Shown here one piece after another: positions 47,283-59,127 of a stretch of 64,000 bases of DNA. The translations under genes were made by a program, and so were the position numbers. The DNA comes from Cryptomeria japonica (taxonomy: Eukaryota > Streptophyta > Pinopsida > Cupressales > Cupressaceae), in contig NC_081409.1 of the NCBI RefSeq assembly GCF_030272615.1, positions 474,540,573-474,604,572 of the forward strand, in the 5' to 3' direction. Within the stretch, counting starts at the first letter, position 1. Each line of letters starts with the position of its first letter. The notes beneath the pieces are model-generated. The model was not told the origin of the DNA, did not search any database, and was given only the letters and a program-made list of their open reading frames with translations.

Positions 47283-50200
47283 TCAAACCACATGTGATGG
47301 CCCAATGCCATCTATCAATATCAACCAGTATTTTCCTCTGTCATAAACATATCTCCTCTGAAATCACCAAATGTAATTTAATAACATAAGTGGAATGCCA
47401 CTTTTCAAACCTGTTGGCTACTTTCATCCAACTACTATGCTTAATGTTATCACTGCAATTACTGCTGAAACTCATAAACTTATGCAATGATATAGAATAT
47501 TTATCAATTTGTAACACATGTATGTTTTATTGAACATAACGTACATCTTGGCTGCAACCAATATCTCATTATGTAAGAACATAATCCAATTGAAAAAATA
47601 AAATCTCATATTTTGGCACACAACTGAGAAAACATGCCACTTGCAACATCAGCCTGCTTACTGAAATAGGGACTCCCTGAAGCATCCATTTTGTTATTGA
47701 ACATAACAAGCAAACTATTATCAAGAGGAGGAAAAGGATCAGAAAGGATCCCTTCATGTAACTACAAATCATCAAACCAGACAAAAACTTCACCCTCCTG
47801 CTTCATATCCCATTTGATATTGACAATATCAGCCACAGGAAGAAACTGATTATTGTTACTTATCATCAATTTAGGTATCATATCTTTATCTTTATAATTA
47901 TCTACTTCAAAAGTTGGTGCAATAGTGTTCAGACTCTCACTTGTTTCTTTATACAAAGGGTTAAGAATAGTATGAAAAACCTTCCCAAAAACATTATAGC
48001 AAAGCACGAATTCATCTTCATCTGCATCCTCATCAAATACTGCATTGATATTTTCACTAAAACCATTGCTCATCTTAACTTCACATTTATTAGGGGTTAA
48101 GGAACTACAATCTAAACTAGAACAACATCCAGTCATATAATCCTCAGAGTATGAAATTTCCATGCTAAGATGTTCATAAGCCTCATCAAAACTTCCATGA
48201 TCATTCTGATTCTTTTGAACTAGATTCCTCTCAAACATACAAGTCACCTTAGGGACATTTTGGTAATGACAATAGTTTAAAATAGTCTGGTCCTCAATGC
48301 TAAAAAATGGCTTGTGTTAGGATAACCAGTGAACAACTGAGAGGGGGGGGTGAATCAATTGTTGACAAATTATATCAATTAATCCACTTAATAAAATTTA
48401 ACTAGATCACATAAACATTAAGTATAGCAAAAACAAATACCAGTAAGCAATAAAACTTAACAATGAAACATAGAATTAACACAATGCAATCATACCACAT
48501 AACACCATGATTTGTACATGGAAAACCCAGAAAGGGAAAAACCATGGTGGGAAGCCTACCCATAGTCAAATGATACTTCTGCAAAAATTATGTGATACAA
48601 TGAGGGGCATGCACATGCAGGAAGGCGCACTGCCTAGAGCGTACTGCTCATTACAAAAGAATCTCACTAACTACAAAGAGGTTATAACCACCTCAAGATA
48701 AATGGACAACAATCTAGAATAATGAGCTGCTAGAGATAGCATCTACCATGTCTAATTACAGTCCTAGTTAAGCTCAATACCGAAGGCCTTTGACCTCTTC
48801 CTTAATCCCAATTCGATCACCTATGATCGACCAAATCTCCTTTGCATATGATATTGCATTTCACGACCATGATGCATAATCTACAATGAGATTACATCAA
48901 TTTATACCAACCCTAAGGCCTAAATCAATTAGGTCGGCCACCTAAAATATTTTACAATAAGATCATTACATACATCCATATTATAATGATATGCCATGTT
49001 CCCTTAAGACCAAAACAACAATAACCAAACCATAAATCATCCCGGTAACGTGTAGAGAACACGTTAACATGATATCAGTCCATAACCTAGATAGGTATCA
49101 GACCTAATCTGTATCCACCACACCAAAGAAATATCTTCAATCAGTTGAGGCATGATCAAAGAATATCTTCAACATCCTGAAATCCATCTAGAATCTGCAC
49201 CAACACCACTTATGCATCCTGTCAAGATTTCTCAGTGAAAGCTTTGTCGGTTAAACCTTAAACCCATGTTGGTAAGGGTTTACAAGAGTGTATGATAGAA
49301 TCCGATTACCAAATCAATACCAACTGACAAAAACATGCTCCAGAAGCATGTAACACATAAAATCAATCATACTTCATTGATCCAAACATGTCAGAAGTGT
49401 CCAACAAATAGTCTCTTCTATCGGTAACACTAGATCTTCTACTGGTAACCAAAACCTGTTTATCGGTAACCAACCATAACAACTAGTGTTGACGTCAATG
49501 AAAAAAACATCAATGCAACACATAATTGATTCATCCATAATGCCAACAACTTGTACTAATATGATCAATAGAGATGTAAACACCTTGATATGGATCTTTC
49601 TCTTCTGACTCATGCCTTTCTTTAACCTCTAGTATTTTACGATAACATACCCTTGCAGATAGATAACCCCTAGGGATCCCATACTTCAAGTTGTTCCCAA
49701 TATCCATTGCTATCCTATAAGCCTGATGCAAGGTTTTAGGATCTTTATCTCTCAGCAGATAACTCTCTTCTTCATCAAATGCAGCCAAATAAACAAATAA
49801 ACATACTGCATCATTTGGTATATAATTGATATGAATTTCATCCAATGCCCTAGCAAACCTGAGATTAAAAAAGGTACTAACTCATCTTCTTCCTTTTGGA
49901 TACCCATGAATATTTTCATAACTAAGCTTGGATTAATTCTTTCACAAAACTGTTTCGTGCATGCTACCTTTAATTCATCCCATGATGAGATAGAACATGC
50001 TAGTAGGTAATAAAACCAATCTCTAGCATTTTCCTTCAAAGATTGAACAAACAACTTCATGAAAACATCATCCTGATTTATCTCAAAATCTCCCATTAAT
50101 TCAAAAAACTCCTGGAAATGCTGACGTGCTGATTCTGATCTTTTCCCATTAAACTCTGGAAGTTGTTCCCTAACCTTTGTAGGAACGTGATTTGGGAAAC

Positions 50201-50333
50201 CTTGGATACCATTAAAATTCAAGGGTTTATAACTTTCCATAAGGAAAGCTCTATGGTGATTTGGCAGAGGTTGCACATTTATATTTGACATTTCATAGGG
50301 AAGCACAGACACATAATACATATTTTCATTCAT
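47283..50333 (-). pseudogene. Gag with long extension, internal copy B, split by solo LTR
   Basis: The likely start is ATG at 50333 (MNENMYYVSVLPYEMSNI). This copy keeps the N-terminus that is broken in A: an LPEFNGKRSESARQHFQEFF approach leads into the gag domain. A one-base loss near 49870 shifts the frame after EEDELVPF. The gag domain resumes at 49845 and is cut at 49553 by the solo LTR. The extension resumes at 48247 (FERNLVQKNQNDHGSFDEA) and runs through SENINAVFDEDADEDEF and IAPTFEVDNYKDKDM to a stop near 47762. Remnants continue to GPSHVV near 47283. Confidence 0.75.
48315..49548 (-). repeat. Solo LTR in internal copy B
   Basis: 1234 bp, TGTTAGG...TGCCAACA, flanked by GCTTG (48310-48314) and ACTTG (49549-49553), a 5-bp duplication with one change. 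Copy A has the empty site (ATGGCTTGTACTAAG at about 41651). It is the same family as 22979-23647, in the opposite orientation. Orientation is inferred from the pyrimidine run near the left terminus, which in related LTRs sits near the 3' end. Confidence 0.9.
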
Positions 50334-51235
50334 TTCCCTAATTCTTTCCTTTTGCCACAAATCTTAAACTATTACATTTCATAGCTCAAAACATACTCCA
50401 TCTAACTTCATACAAAATGAAAAAATTGTGTCATAGGAGTATGTAAAATAATCACTACTATTCCCTTCCTTAGTGCTTCTCTCACTCTCTAGGGAAAATT
50501 TCTACACATAATTTTCATGAAAATACACTCAGCTCATGAAAATCAAAATACCTAGAAATGCTGAAGCTGTTGTTGCCTTCTTTAACTTGGGATTTTTGCA
50601 AAATTACCTTCAATCCTTCAAATATTTAACACTAATCTTTGACAGAGTCGCCACCACCTTGCAGAGGACAAATACTCAAACAACTGGAATTTCTTTACAG
50701 GTCAGATTTATTTGAACACAACACTTGCTTATCAACAAATGGTATTATATGGATTTCATCCTCAGCTTGTTGAGGTACTTCATCATAAGAGATCAAATAT
50801 GCTTCATCTCTTCTACAAATTCTTTGGTTCTTCTTCACACAAATGCACACTGGTGCATAGATCTTAGAGTCTCAGAGTCACCACCCACAACTTGTGAGGT
50901 ATTGAAATAATTTTGAAACATGGACAGATCTAGACAAAAAAAATTATTTAAAAAGATGAACTATAGCAGATTCTCCAGCAATATTTATGAGAATTGACTC
51001 AAACCAACAAGGGTCAGATTAAGAAACTCTTCACTCTGTGGGCAAATATTCGATTCTTGTAACGCGGGAGCAATGCTCAACCATCAAATCACAAAAGACC
51101 CAGACAACTTTAATCAGCATTCCCTAGCAGAGTCACCATTTTTGTTGGTGACTCGGATGGGATAATCTCAACTATATATTAAGCAAATCATTTTAACCAG
51201 AGATTCATATTCTTCCCCAGTAGAGTTGCCATTTT
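50334..51235 (-). other. Leader of internal copy B
   Basis: Non-coding counterpart of 42864-43782, with the same repeated AGAGTC(G/A)CCACC and AGTCACCATTTTTGTTGGTGACT motifs near 50645, 50877 and 51128, and the likely primer site beside LTR3 near 51215-51233. Confidence 0.55.
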
Positions 51236-54200
51236 TGTTGATTCCCAGAAAGTAACGGGTTTAAACTCCCACAGGGTAGAGACCAAGTTGATTCCTTCAA
51301 ATACCTATGGAAAGCCACTTGCAACTTTCAATATCCATTAGGCTTAGACCAACTTCAAAAAGGATACAAGATCCTTCTCTACTTTGGGCTCTGCAGAACC
51401 CGAGAGGGTAATCCCTTCAGTGAATATTCTGATCTAAACAATAATACTCAGGAATTTACTGAAAACAAAGTAGATTATCTCATAAAAGGGCTCAATGGGA
51501 AGGGAGAATGCTCAAGGATGGAAAATCCTTCAGTGATCCTTGGCCTTAGGCTGGAGCATGAGATGGGTGGGGCAACTTTTAGAAAATACATGAAAACTCA
51601 ACAAATGATATTCTGATATTTTAAAAGATTTGTAGAGATTCATTAGTTAAAACTGGAACAATGATGATAAATAAAGGCGGTTACAAGCAGTGATTAGTGC
51701 CTTACTCCATTGGGCACCTGAAAGATATAAAATGTAAACCTAAAAATGTGACAAAATTTGATCTGATAACATAAGATCTAAGATGATATTGCCTTACAAT
51801 ATATTTCATTTGTGATCCCAACCCAAAACTACTTATCTAAAATCCTTGCACAAGCCCTATCATTATGCAACTCTATTTAAGCAATTTAATTGATCCCTTG
51901 GGCCGAAGAATAAACAAAAAACTACATACATCATAACAATGCACTAAACAAAATAAACCCTTGATTGATTTCATTTAAAAATTGATAGAATCATGCAATG
52001 GAGAGAAAAGAATCGGAATTCTATTTTATTTAAACAAAATGCTATCTCTGTCACAAGATAAAATTTACATATAACTCCTTCAAGAACCTATGCAGAACTT
52101 GACACTAAAACATTTCTTTATTTACTCTTTTAAAGACTCTTACAACTTGTTTGATTCACCTAGACTCACTATTGGAAACTAATAAGGAAAAAAACCAAGG
52201 AACAAGAAAACTGAACCTACAAGACATTCCCAAAAAATCTGTAAATTTTTTCTGGCCATGATTTCTTTTTTTATAGAAGAAAGCGAGCAACAAGCTTTGG
52301 GCTAGAAGACACATGTCAACGGCAGATTCATTCTTGACAATTACGCCTAAAAGACCATATGCAATTCTGTTACAAAAATATTTCTATATCCATGTTTTGG
52401 CACCTGTGAATCATCATTCTTAACTAAAAAATTAGTAGGAGTAAAACCGTTTGAGCCATGTCATTATCATCCTGACACCTTCTGATGGAGTGTGAGATGT
52501 TTCAATTCTATCCTATAGAGAATTTCCCTTCTAGGAAAGGAAATTGGGTCCCAGAAAGAAGAAAAGTCACCTCTAAACTAGAGGAGGAGCTTCAACCTTC
52601 ATGCCCAGGATCAGAGAAAGTTGGAGGAAGAGCTACAAGGGAAACATAATATGTTGGGGAGGGGTCGCATCTTCCATGCAGCCACATGTATGATTTTTTG
52701 CCAGTCCCTACCAAAACATGTTCCTTTTTCATTCCTCTGCGGGCTCTCTCTCAGAACCCCCTACCATCCAGTGACAGAGTAGAAGTAGAGATTGTGCCAC
52801 TCGTGGCCTTTCTTCATAAGAAAAGGCTTTCACACCTCCTCTGGCAATCCTCCCCACTTTCAAATCCCCTCTAACAGTAGACATACTCACACATGAGAGA
52901 AAACATCCATCCAATATCACAAAGCATATAGCAACTCCATTTATGACCTTTCTCAAACATCATTCCCCTTGTAGAAGAAAGAACCGCACTCAGAAAATGG
53001 AAAGGCTTCATTTTCTCCTACCAGTTTAGTCACCACCTTGTTGTATTTATAGTTAAAAACACTTCATGTAGTAGTGCTTGTTTTCAAAAAATCGTCACTT
53101 CAATTCTCTTAATTCAACCTGCCAGCTATGGACACTACAAATCATGCATATCACATCCATTGTATTTTCTTGTCAAGATTCACCTTATGTGAGTGAGCTT
53201 ATTCCGATTTTATTCTTCCATGGGTGTACAGTCTTTTGCTTCAAGATTCCTGTCAACAAGCAAATCCCAGAATTCATCAGAGAACTTGTGATCCATCATA
53301 CCTAAACCTTAAGCTCATCCCAATCCTTTAACATCTCTGAGATATTGTCCTTTCCTTGTTGAATTAGTCCTTTGCTCAATAGAAAAATTTAGAAATAATC
53401 CTCCTAGACTGAGTCGGTATCTAAATTTTCCAACTTGTCATTAATCATCCTAAGTCGACAAGTCTACATCCTGTTCTTCCTATTTCTCCCATGCAGAATA
53501 CAATCAATATCTTCAATGATCTCTCCTAATTTCACATTTGAAACTCAACCGCAAATCTTACCCAACCTAGCAAATCAAATGATCATTATTTGTTGATGGG
53601 GCATTGACTTTGCATCTGTATCCACAAACCCACGAAGTCTTGACTAATCAATGCCATATCATCTTTTGACCAGACTCTGTCAACGGCCCCACTGTAGGTC
53701 TTCCTAGTCAGTCGAGGACACATGGCATCATCTCATCATTCCGCGGTCCGTAACTTCCTTACAACTTCCATCGTGGGGATACGAGGGTCATTAGATCTGT
53801 TCACATTTTATTTCTCTGCACAGTGCCCATTAACCCTTTCAAAATTAAAAATTGGGTACCTTTTACCTCAGGACATAACATCGCTATTCATCTTGAACAC
53901 GTGCCAATTGATAAGACTGTTAGTAAACCAATTTTTACCGCCTGAGAACTGGTAGCACAAGGCTTTAGCAGGTTACACCACCAGCTTGTCATTTTCCACT
54001 GAAGACACATGGCATCATCTCATGATGCCACGGTCTTTATATTCACTACACTTTTAACCACTTTGGAAGTATGGACCATCAGATCTATTCTTCTTTTATC
54101 AATTGACCGAAATACTTAGGAATTCAAACTTAAGAAAAATGCAAGCGTGGGCATAAATATTAAAAGAGACCGACTATAGAGAAATTTTTGCACACAACTT

Positions 54201-54458
54201 TAGGAAAATCATCTCTAAAACTGATCTACCACAACTTAGTGCTTAGGAAATGAAAAGGCTCTGCCCATGGTAAACAACCCTCGACCTTAGTGGGAAAAAG
54301 TAATGACAAGATATATCATTGCTTGGGTTTTCTTTCAGAAAACATAAGAAATTTTGATAAACCCGAAACCCTAGACCTTGAACTTTGACAGAGGATGCAA
54401 ATAAAACATTTAAGCTCAAAATTGAAAAATCTCATGCAATCAATTTTTAGACCTATCA
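51236..54458 (-). repeat. LTR3 of tandem array (5' LTR)
   Basis: 3223 bp matching LTR2. The right edge ACCTATCA is followed at once by gypsy RNase H coding sequence, giving the array boundary. Confidence 0.88.
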
Positions 54459-54881
54459 GTTCCATCAGTGAATATTTCAATTCATGTTTCTTGAGAGGAA
54501 CACTCATGAAGGATATTGGAACTTCTTCATTTTCTGCATTCTTTTGTAACAAAATTCCTAACACGGTATGTTCTGAGGCATAACAATAGATAATAAAATC
54601 TTTCTTAAAATATGGATTAATAAGGGTAGGTGCTTGAGCTATAGCTTCTTTTATCAATTCAAATGCCTTCTTCCCCTTTTCATTCCTCTTGAATACCTTC
54701 TTTTCACTCATCAGGTTCACAATGTATCTTGTGGTCTCTGCAAAATCCGAAACAAATCTTCTCAGAAAATTCACCTACCCAAAGAATGACCTGAGTACAT
54801 TCCTATTTGATGGTAAACTTAACTATTGAATTGCCTTTAACCTTTCAGGATCCACTTTAACAACCTCTTTAGAAATGATGT
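54459..54881 (-). pseudogene. Gypsy RT C-terminus and RNase H start
   Basis: The minus frame reads ISKEVVKVDPERLKAIQ, then VNFLRRFVSDFAE, then the RNase H start (FIIYCYASEHTVLGILLQ, PISFMSVPLKKHELKYSLME). It joins RT on the other side of the solo LTR (GNLLGHI near 55970) and RNase H on the far side of the array (EKQVFAIV at 34573). The first catalytic Asp position reads CYASEH where DAS is usual, so Asp is lost. Confidence 0.88.
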
Positions 54882-55961
54882 TGTTGGAATAGTGCCTTGA
54901 ATTCACTTGGCATGTTCGGGTTGATCGTAGTAGCCTACATCGATGGAGCAGCAAAGTGATACCTTCTTGGTTGTTGATCATTTTCTGATTGGTGTGACTT
55001 AGGTTGATGTCTTCCTCTCTATCAAGTATCGGAGAAGTTGTTTCCTTGTTATACCGATGGACAATGGTTTTGGTCTCAAGCGGATGGTTTTTCATTGGGT
55101 AGCGGAGGTGCAGCTGGATTGTTATATGGATGTCTGATGGATCCACCTATGGAGCTATTAGGGATCAGAAGTTCATGTTATTCCTTATGCCGAAACCCGA
55201 TGAGGTCACCTTCGGCGATCGGGGTAACATTTTAGTGTTGGTTCTGATGGGCTGATGAGGTCGTCTACTAGTGATCAGAGATTGGGGTAACATTTCAGTG
55301 TTGGTTCCAATGAGCCGATGCGAACGTCTACTGGTTATCAGAGATCGGGGTAACTTATTTTGTATGTCTTCTGATGGCCGATGGGGAAGCATCCGACTGC
55401 GGAAGGTCGCCCGGACTAAAGTCCAAAAGGCAAGTAGGTGGACATTAAGGATGAGACTATTGGAGTACTTGTATATGCACCAACCCGACTTTCGGATGCA
55501 TGTGGGATAAATGGTTTTCCATGAATTCAAACCAACAAGGACAGTTCAACTTCCCAACCGACTCGCGCAGGTGTAACGGTCGATCTGTTTGGTATTTGAA
55601 GAAAAATGCAAACCAATGTAAGGTTGACAAACGGTAATAGCTATTGAGCATTCTATGACTGTAATTAACCCAAGTTTTGCTTTATCTGGAATGATTGTTC
55701 GACAGAGTGAAGGAAGTTTGCAGACTAGACTTTATTCTATTTGGCATACTGTTAATAAAGTTATTTTTTGTTGGTGGTGGGTTTTTTCTCCCGAAAGCAT
55801 TTTCCCATGTTAACTCTATGTGTTCTGTCTCTGTGTTGTTTAATTGTTTATGCTCATGCTTGTGTTGTATTCTGTAAAAGTTGAAAATTTGTAAACACTA
55901 TCATGTTTTCCCTTGCAAATTGACATTAGGGAAGCATATTTCCACACTTGCTTTCCTTTCA
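54882..55961. repeat. Solo LTR inside gypsy RT
   Basis: 1080 bp, TGTTGGAATAG...CCTTTCA, with perfect 5-bp duplications GATGT at 54877-54881 and 55962-55966. Removing it restores GHI-ISKEV in the gypsy frame. No coding part remains, so it is an LTR-LTR recombination product. The strand of the original element is not determined. Confidence 0.9.
55217..55360. repeat. 63-bp tandem repeat in solo LTR
   Basis: Units start GAT(C/T)GGGGTAACATTT at 55217, 55280 and 55343, an exact 63-bp spacing with moderate divergence; the third unit is partial. Confidence 0.85.
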
Positions 55962-55966
55962 GATGT

Positions 55967-56640
55967 GACCAAGTAAGTTGCCTTCGGTGACCCCGAACAT
56001 AGACTTCTTTGGATTCAATGACACTCCATGTTCCTGGCATCTCTTCAATACTTGCCTTAACTCTCTTAGGTGATGTTTTCTTCTCTTCGAAAAGATAGTT
56101 AAATCATCAAGGTATATAACAATTTGTTTTATCTTTCAGATGACCGAAATACAAGTCCATAGCCCTCTAGAAGTTTACCCTAGCATTTATCAGACCAAAT
56201 AGCATCATGTTATATGAAAAGGTGCCCCAAGGAGTGATGAAAGTTATTTTATGTTGGTCGCTTTCTGAAACAATAATCTGATTATAACCAGAAAAACCAT
56301 CAACCATAGACATCATTTCTGAACCTGAGATTGTCTGTAAAATATGATCCATAACAGGCGATGTGTAATTATCTTTAAGAATGGCTTGATTCAAATTCCT
56401 AAAGTCAACACAAATTTTTATCTCTATGTTTTTCTTATGAATTGGGATGATGTTGGATATCCAAGTGGAATGATGAATAGGATATATGATTCTAGCTTTC
56501 AACATTTTGTCTACCTCCTAAAATATGGCTTCAACAACTTTGGGGTTGAAAATTTTAATTTTCTGTCGGAAAGGGCTTGTTCCAAGCTTCAAATGAATAT
56601 GGTGTTGAAATCTTCCTTCCTTGAAATTCTTCAAGTAATC
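55967..56640 (-). pseudogene. Gypsy (Tat-like) reverse transcriptase
   Basis: The RT leader FQHHIHLKLGTSPFRQK near 56600 leads to MLKARIIYPIHHSTWIS, VDFRNLNQAILKDNY, MMSMVDGFSGYNQI, TFITPWGTFSYNMM, then YLDDL near 56105 (intact catalytic pair) and NPKKSMFGV near 56000. The FRNLN, DGFSGYNQI and TPWGTF motifs are characteristic of the Tat/Athila side of Ty3/gypsy. The frame shifts near 56167 and near 56505. Confidence 0.87.
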
Positions 56641-57151
56641 ATAGCACCAGGAAAAAACCTCTTTGTATTCCAACAAGAGACTTATGAACCTTTTCTTCTC
56701 TACAGGTGTGCAACATTTTCCTAGGTTAACATACTTAGGATCCTCCTCAGTTCCAATATTAACTCTTTCATAACCACCAGCATCCTGGATTGTAGGAATT
56801 CACTCATCTTTTTCCTTCTTAAAGGCATCATGATGAGCAAAGAGACGTTATAAAGAAACTAACCCTTTAGGAATCTCATTTCCCTTTAGTTGTATTACTC
56901 CATCATTTATTTCTTGACCCAGTTCTGGTGAAAAATCTTTGCACTCAGTGTTTGACCCTTCACAGAAAGTAGCAGTGAATATTTATGAGCAATGCAAAAT
57001 GTTTTTGATTTTCTTGTCATTTTCAAAGACCTACCAAAATTTTGAATTATTAGGTTTACTAGGTCAGTATATCAATTACACTCAATAGGTATCATTTGTA
57101 AACTTAGGATGAGGAATCAAAAGAGAAGCTAATACTACCAAAGAATCATCT
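56641..57151 (-). other. Degraded linker between RNase H and RT of gypsy pol
   Basis: Both strands are full of stops; no motif is recognised. It lies between the upstream RNase H-like domain and the RT leader. Confidence 0.45.
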
Positions 57152-57499
57152 TTAGAATTTTTCTATGGGAATATCCTCAATAGAAAATGCATCAAAACCC
57201 TCAATTTCATCCCAGACTCTATTCTGGTAGTGCCTCAACCTATCATTCTTTACATTGAACAACCCTCTGACTTGTTTCACAATCAACTCTGCATCTCCCT
57301 TAACTTGAAACAACTTCACTCCCAATCTCTTCACTTTGGGTAATCCCAATAGCAGGGCCTCATACTCGACAGTATTATTTGTGTTATTAAACTCCAACTT
57401 GAAAGAGAAATGAATATGTTTGCCAGAGGGGGGAATAAGAACTACCCCGGCTCCAGAACCTGATGGCCTCAGGTTGTGACAGATTTCCTGCAACTTCAT
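57152..57499 (-). pseudogene. Second RNase H domain (archaeal-like type) upstream of RT
   Basis: The minus frame reads GSGAGVVLIPPSGKHIHFSF, NTNNTVEYEALLLGL, then GVKLFQVKGDAELIVKQVRG and NVKNDRLRHYQNRV. The NNxxEYEALLxGL and GDxELIVKQ motifs match the archaeal-like RNase H that some plant Tat elements acquired. The first acidic residue is missing in the eroded start. Its position between protease and RT, with a separate RNase H after RT (34226-34573 plus 54459-54600), gives a dual RNase H pol. Confidence 0.75.
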
Positions 57500-57985
57500 T
57501 ATCAGATAAGATCATATAATTCCCAAATTGGCATTCATGATACAATATTTGTGCTTTTGGATCATCAGAAGGAAAAATAGTGAACTTGGATTTGGGCTCA
57601 GGTTGCAAAATGACTCGTTGTTTCCCTATGGGAATGGTGGCCTAAGACCATTCTATCTTAATCTCACCCCCTAGGTCTCTACAAAATGTACAACTTAACA
57701 ACATGTAACTCGTAGGAATATCAACTATCAAAATGGTTAACTTAAATCTTTTATCTAGATGAGCAGCAAGGACCACTTGAGCATCTTTGATCTATCCTAA
57801 TAAGGGTATTTGTTTGGAGTCCATCGAGTAACACCTATCAAAGGTTTTTGTTAAGGATAATCCCAAGGCCTTGGCTACTGCAGATGGCATGATGTTATCT
57901 GAGGCACCTAAGTCTATAATATAGTTATTTAATTTGTGACCATTTATGAACAAAGATATATAAAAAGGCTCAGTTTTTTATTCAG
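57500..57985 (-). pseudogene. Gypsy aspartic protease and following linker
   Basis: The minus frame near 57900-57940 reads NGHKLNNYIIDLGASDNIMP, a retropepsin-like active site in which Ser of D-S-G is Leu. Downstream LGLSLTKTFDRCYSMD, LTILIVDIPTSYMLL and a DPKAQILYHECQFGNYMILSD linker lead into the RNase H. The upstream gag side was displaced by the copia element that starts at 57994. Confidence 0.75.
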
Positions 57986-57993
57986 GGACAGAC

Positions 57994-59070
57994 TGTTGGT
58001 ATTATGGATGTGTTGCATTGGTTTTGTCATTGATGTCAACACCTGTCAACACTTGTGAACACTTATCAGCACTAAAGATCTTTGTTTATGTTCACCGACA
58101 TGTTCAGTGACTTATGCACAGTCATCGGTATCTAGTTCACTAGCAGGTTATATTGTTCATCGACACTAAGGATGATCTGTTATCATCTGTAGATTACCTC
58201 GTTATGTCAAAGACATTGTTTGGATACTTGGTTTTGGTGATTTGGTTATTGGTGTAATCAATTTTGCATATTTGTTGTTACCGACAAATAGGTCTAGGTT
58301 ATGGACTGGCAAGCGTTATCTATTCCAGATCAGCACGACACGTTATGGAGATGTCTTATTGATTGGTTATTATTGTAAATGCATTGAGATGACATGATGC
58401 ATTGCATATTGGTTCATTTATAATTGATTTAATGGTAATATTCTTAGTGAGCTGACCTACACATTTGGTCTTAGGTTTTGGTATATATGTAAGATCTCAT
58501 TTGTGAGATTAATGTAAGGTGTGAAAGGGAATGCAATAAGGTATATGTGAATATAAGCAAAGCTATACACGTAGACATTATTTGAAGATTCAAGGAAGGT
58601 ATGAAGAAGATAGTCATAGCTTAATCGGTACTGAATCTAGCATATGAAGATGCTATTTTGAGCAGTATATTATCATTGGATTTAACCATCCAATTGTAGT
58701 CAGTGTGACTCCCATTTTGTGATTGAGCAGTGAGCTCTAGGTAGTTGGCCTTTCTACATGTGCACACTCCATTTGTACACACATACTATTTGCAGTAGTA
58801 TCATCTGATTGTGGGTAAGGTTTCCCGTCGTGGTTTTTCCCCTTATAGGGTTTCCATGTACAAATATTTGTGTTATGCGTTGTGGATGTTATTTGTCTTT
58901 CCGTTTCATGCATTAAACTTTACCGGTATTGTTATTAACTATTAAACTATCAACCGACATTAAGTTTGGTTTACCGGTATTATGCATTAAGTTTGATTAA
59001 GTTATATTTGGGTTGAAATTAATAGACAATTGATTCACCTCCCCCTCTCTATTGCCTCCGGGTCCTAACA
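57994..59070 (+). repeat. 5' LTR of copia element 2
   Basis: 1077 bp, TGTTGGTATTATGG...GGTCCTAACA, directly followed by A and the primer site. It shares subterminal motifs with the 22979-23647 and 48315-49548 LTR family (GTGCACACTCC, TTTCCCGTCGTGGTTTTTCC), so these families are related. Confidence 0.95.
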
Positions 59071-59072
59071 AT

Positions 59073-59085
59073 TGGTATTAGAGCC
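59073..59085 (+). other. Primer binding site of copia element 2
   Basis: TGGTATTAGAGCC, one change from the tRNA-iMet-type site (C to T). Confidence 0.92.
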
Positions 59086-59127
59086 AAGTCCTCTTTTTGC
59101 AGAAGTTTAACATCTTGAGGACATTCT

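Larger units (their letters stand above)
46995..51235 (-). mobile_element. Internal copy B of tandem array
   Basis: Homologous to copy A. It carries a solo LTR at 48315-49548. The segment equivalent to about 41657-42085 of copy A is missing next to that insertion. Without the solo LTR it is about 3.0 kb against 3.4 kb for copy A, which the loss explains. Confidence 0.85.
34574..54458 (-). mobile_element. Tandem gag-only LTR retrotransposon array (three LTRs, two internal regions)
   Basis: Three copies of the same 3.2-kb LTR start TGTTGGTT (34574, 43783, 51236) and end CTATCA (40350, 46994, 54458). Between them lie two homologous internal regions (40351-43782 and 46995-51235), each encoding a Ty3/gypsy-type gag with a long extension but no PR, RT or IN. 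The array splits the gypsy RNase H at a point whose flanks are TCTCC (left) and GTTCC (right), a decayed 5-bp duplication. A single pair of flanks around three LTRs argues for one insertion followed by LTR-LTR unequal recombination. Confidence 0.85.

Noticed and set aside
55271-55510. 79-codon plus ORF in the solo LTR
   Set aside because: It crosses the 63-bp tandem repeats and has no motif; the LTR explains the sequence.
33078-57985. Endogenous pararetrovirus as the source of the gypsy-like pol
   Set aside because: An integrase with zinc finger and C-terminal domain is present and no movement protein is seen, so a Ty3/gypsy retrotransposon fits.
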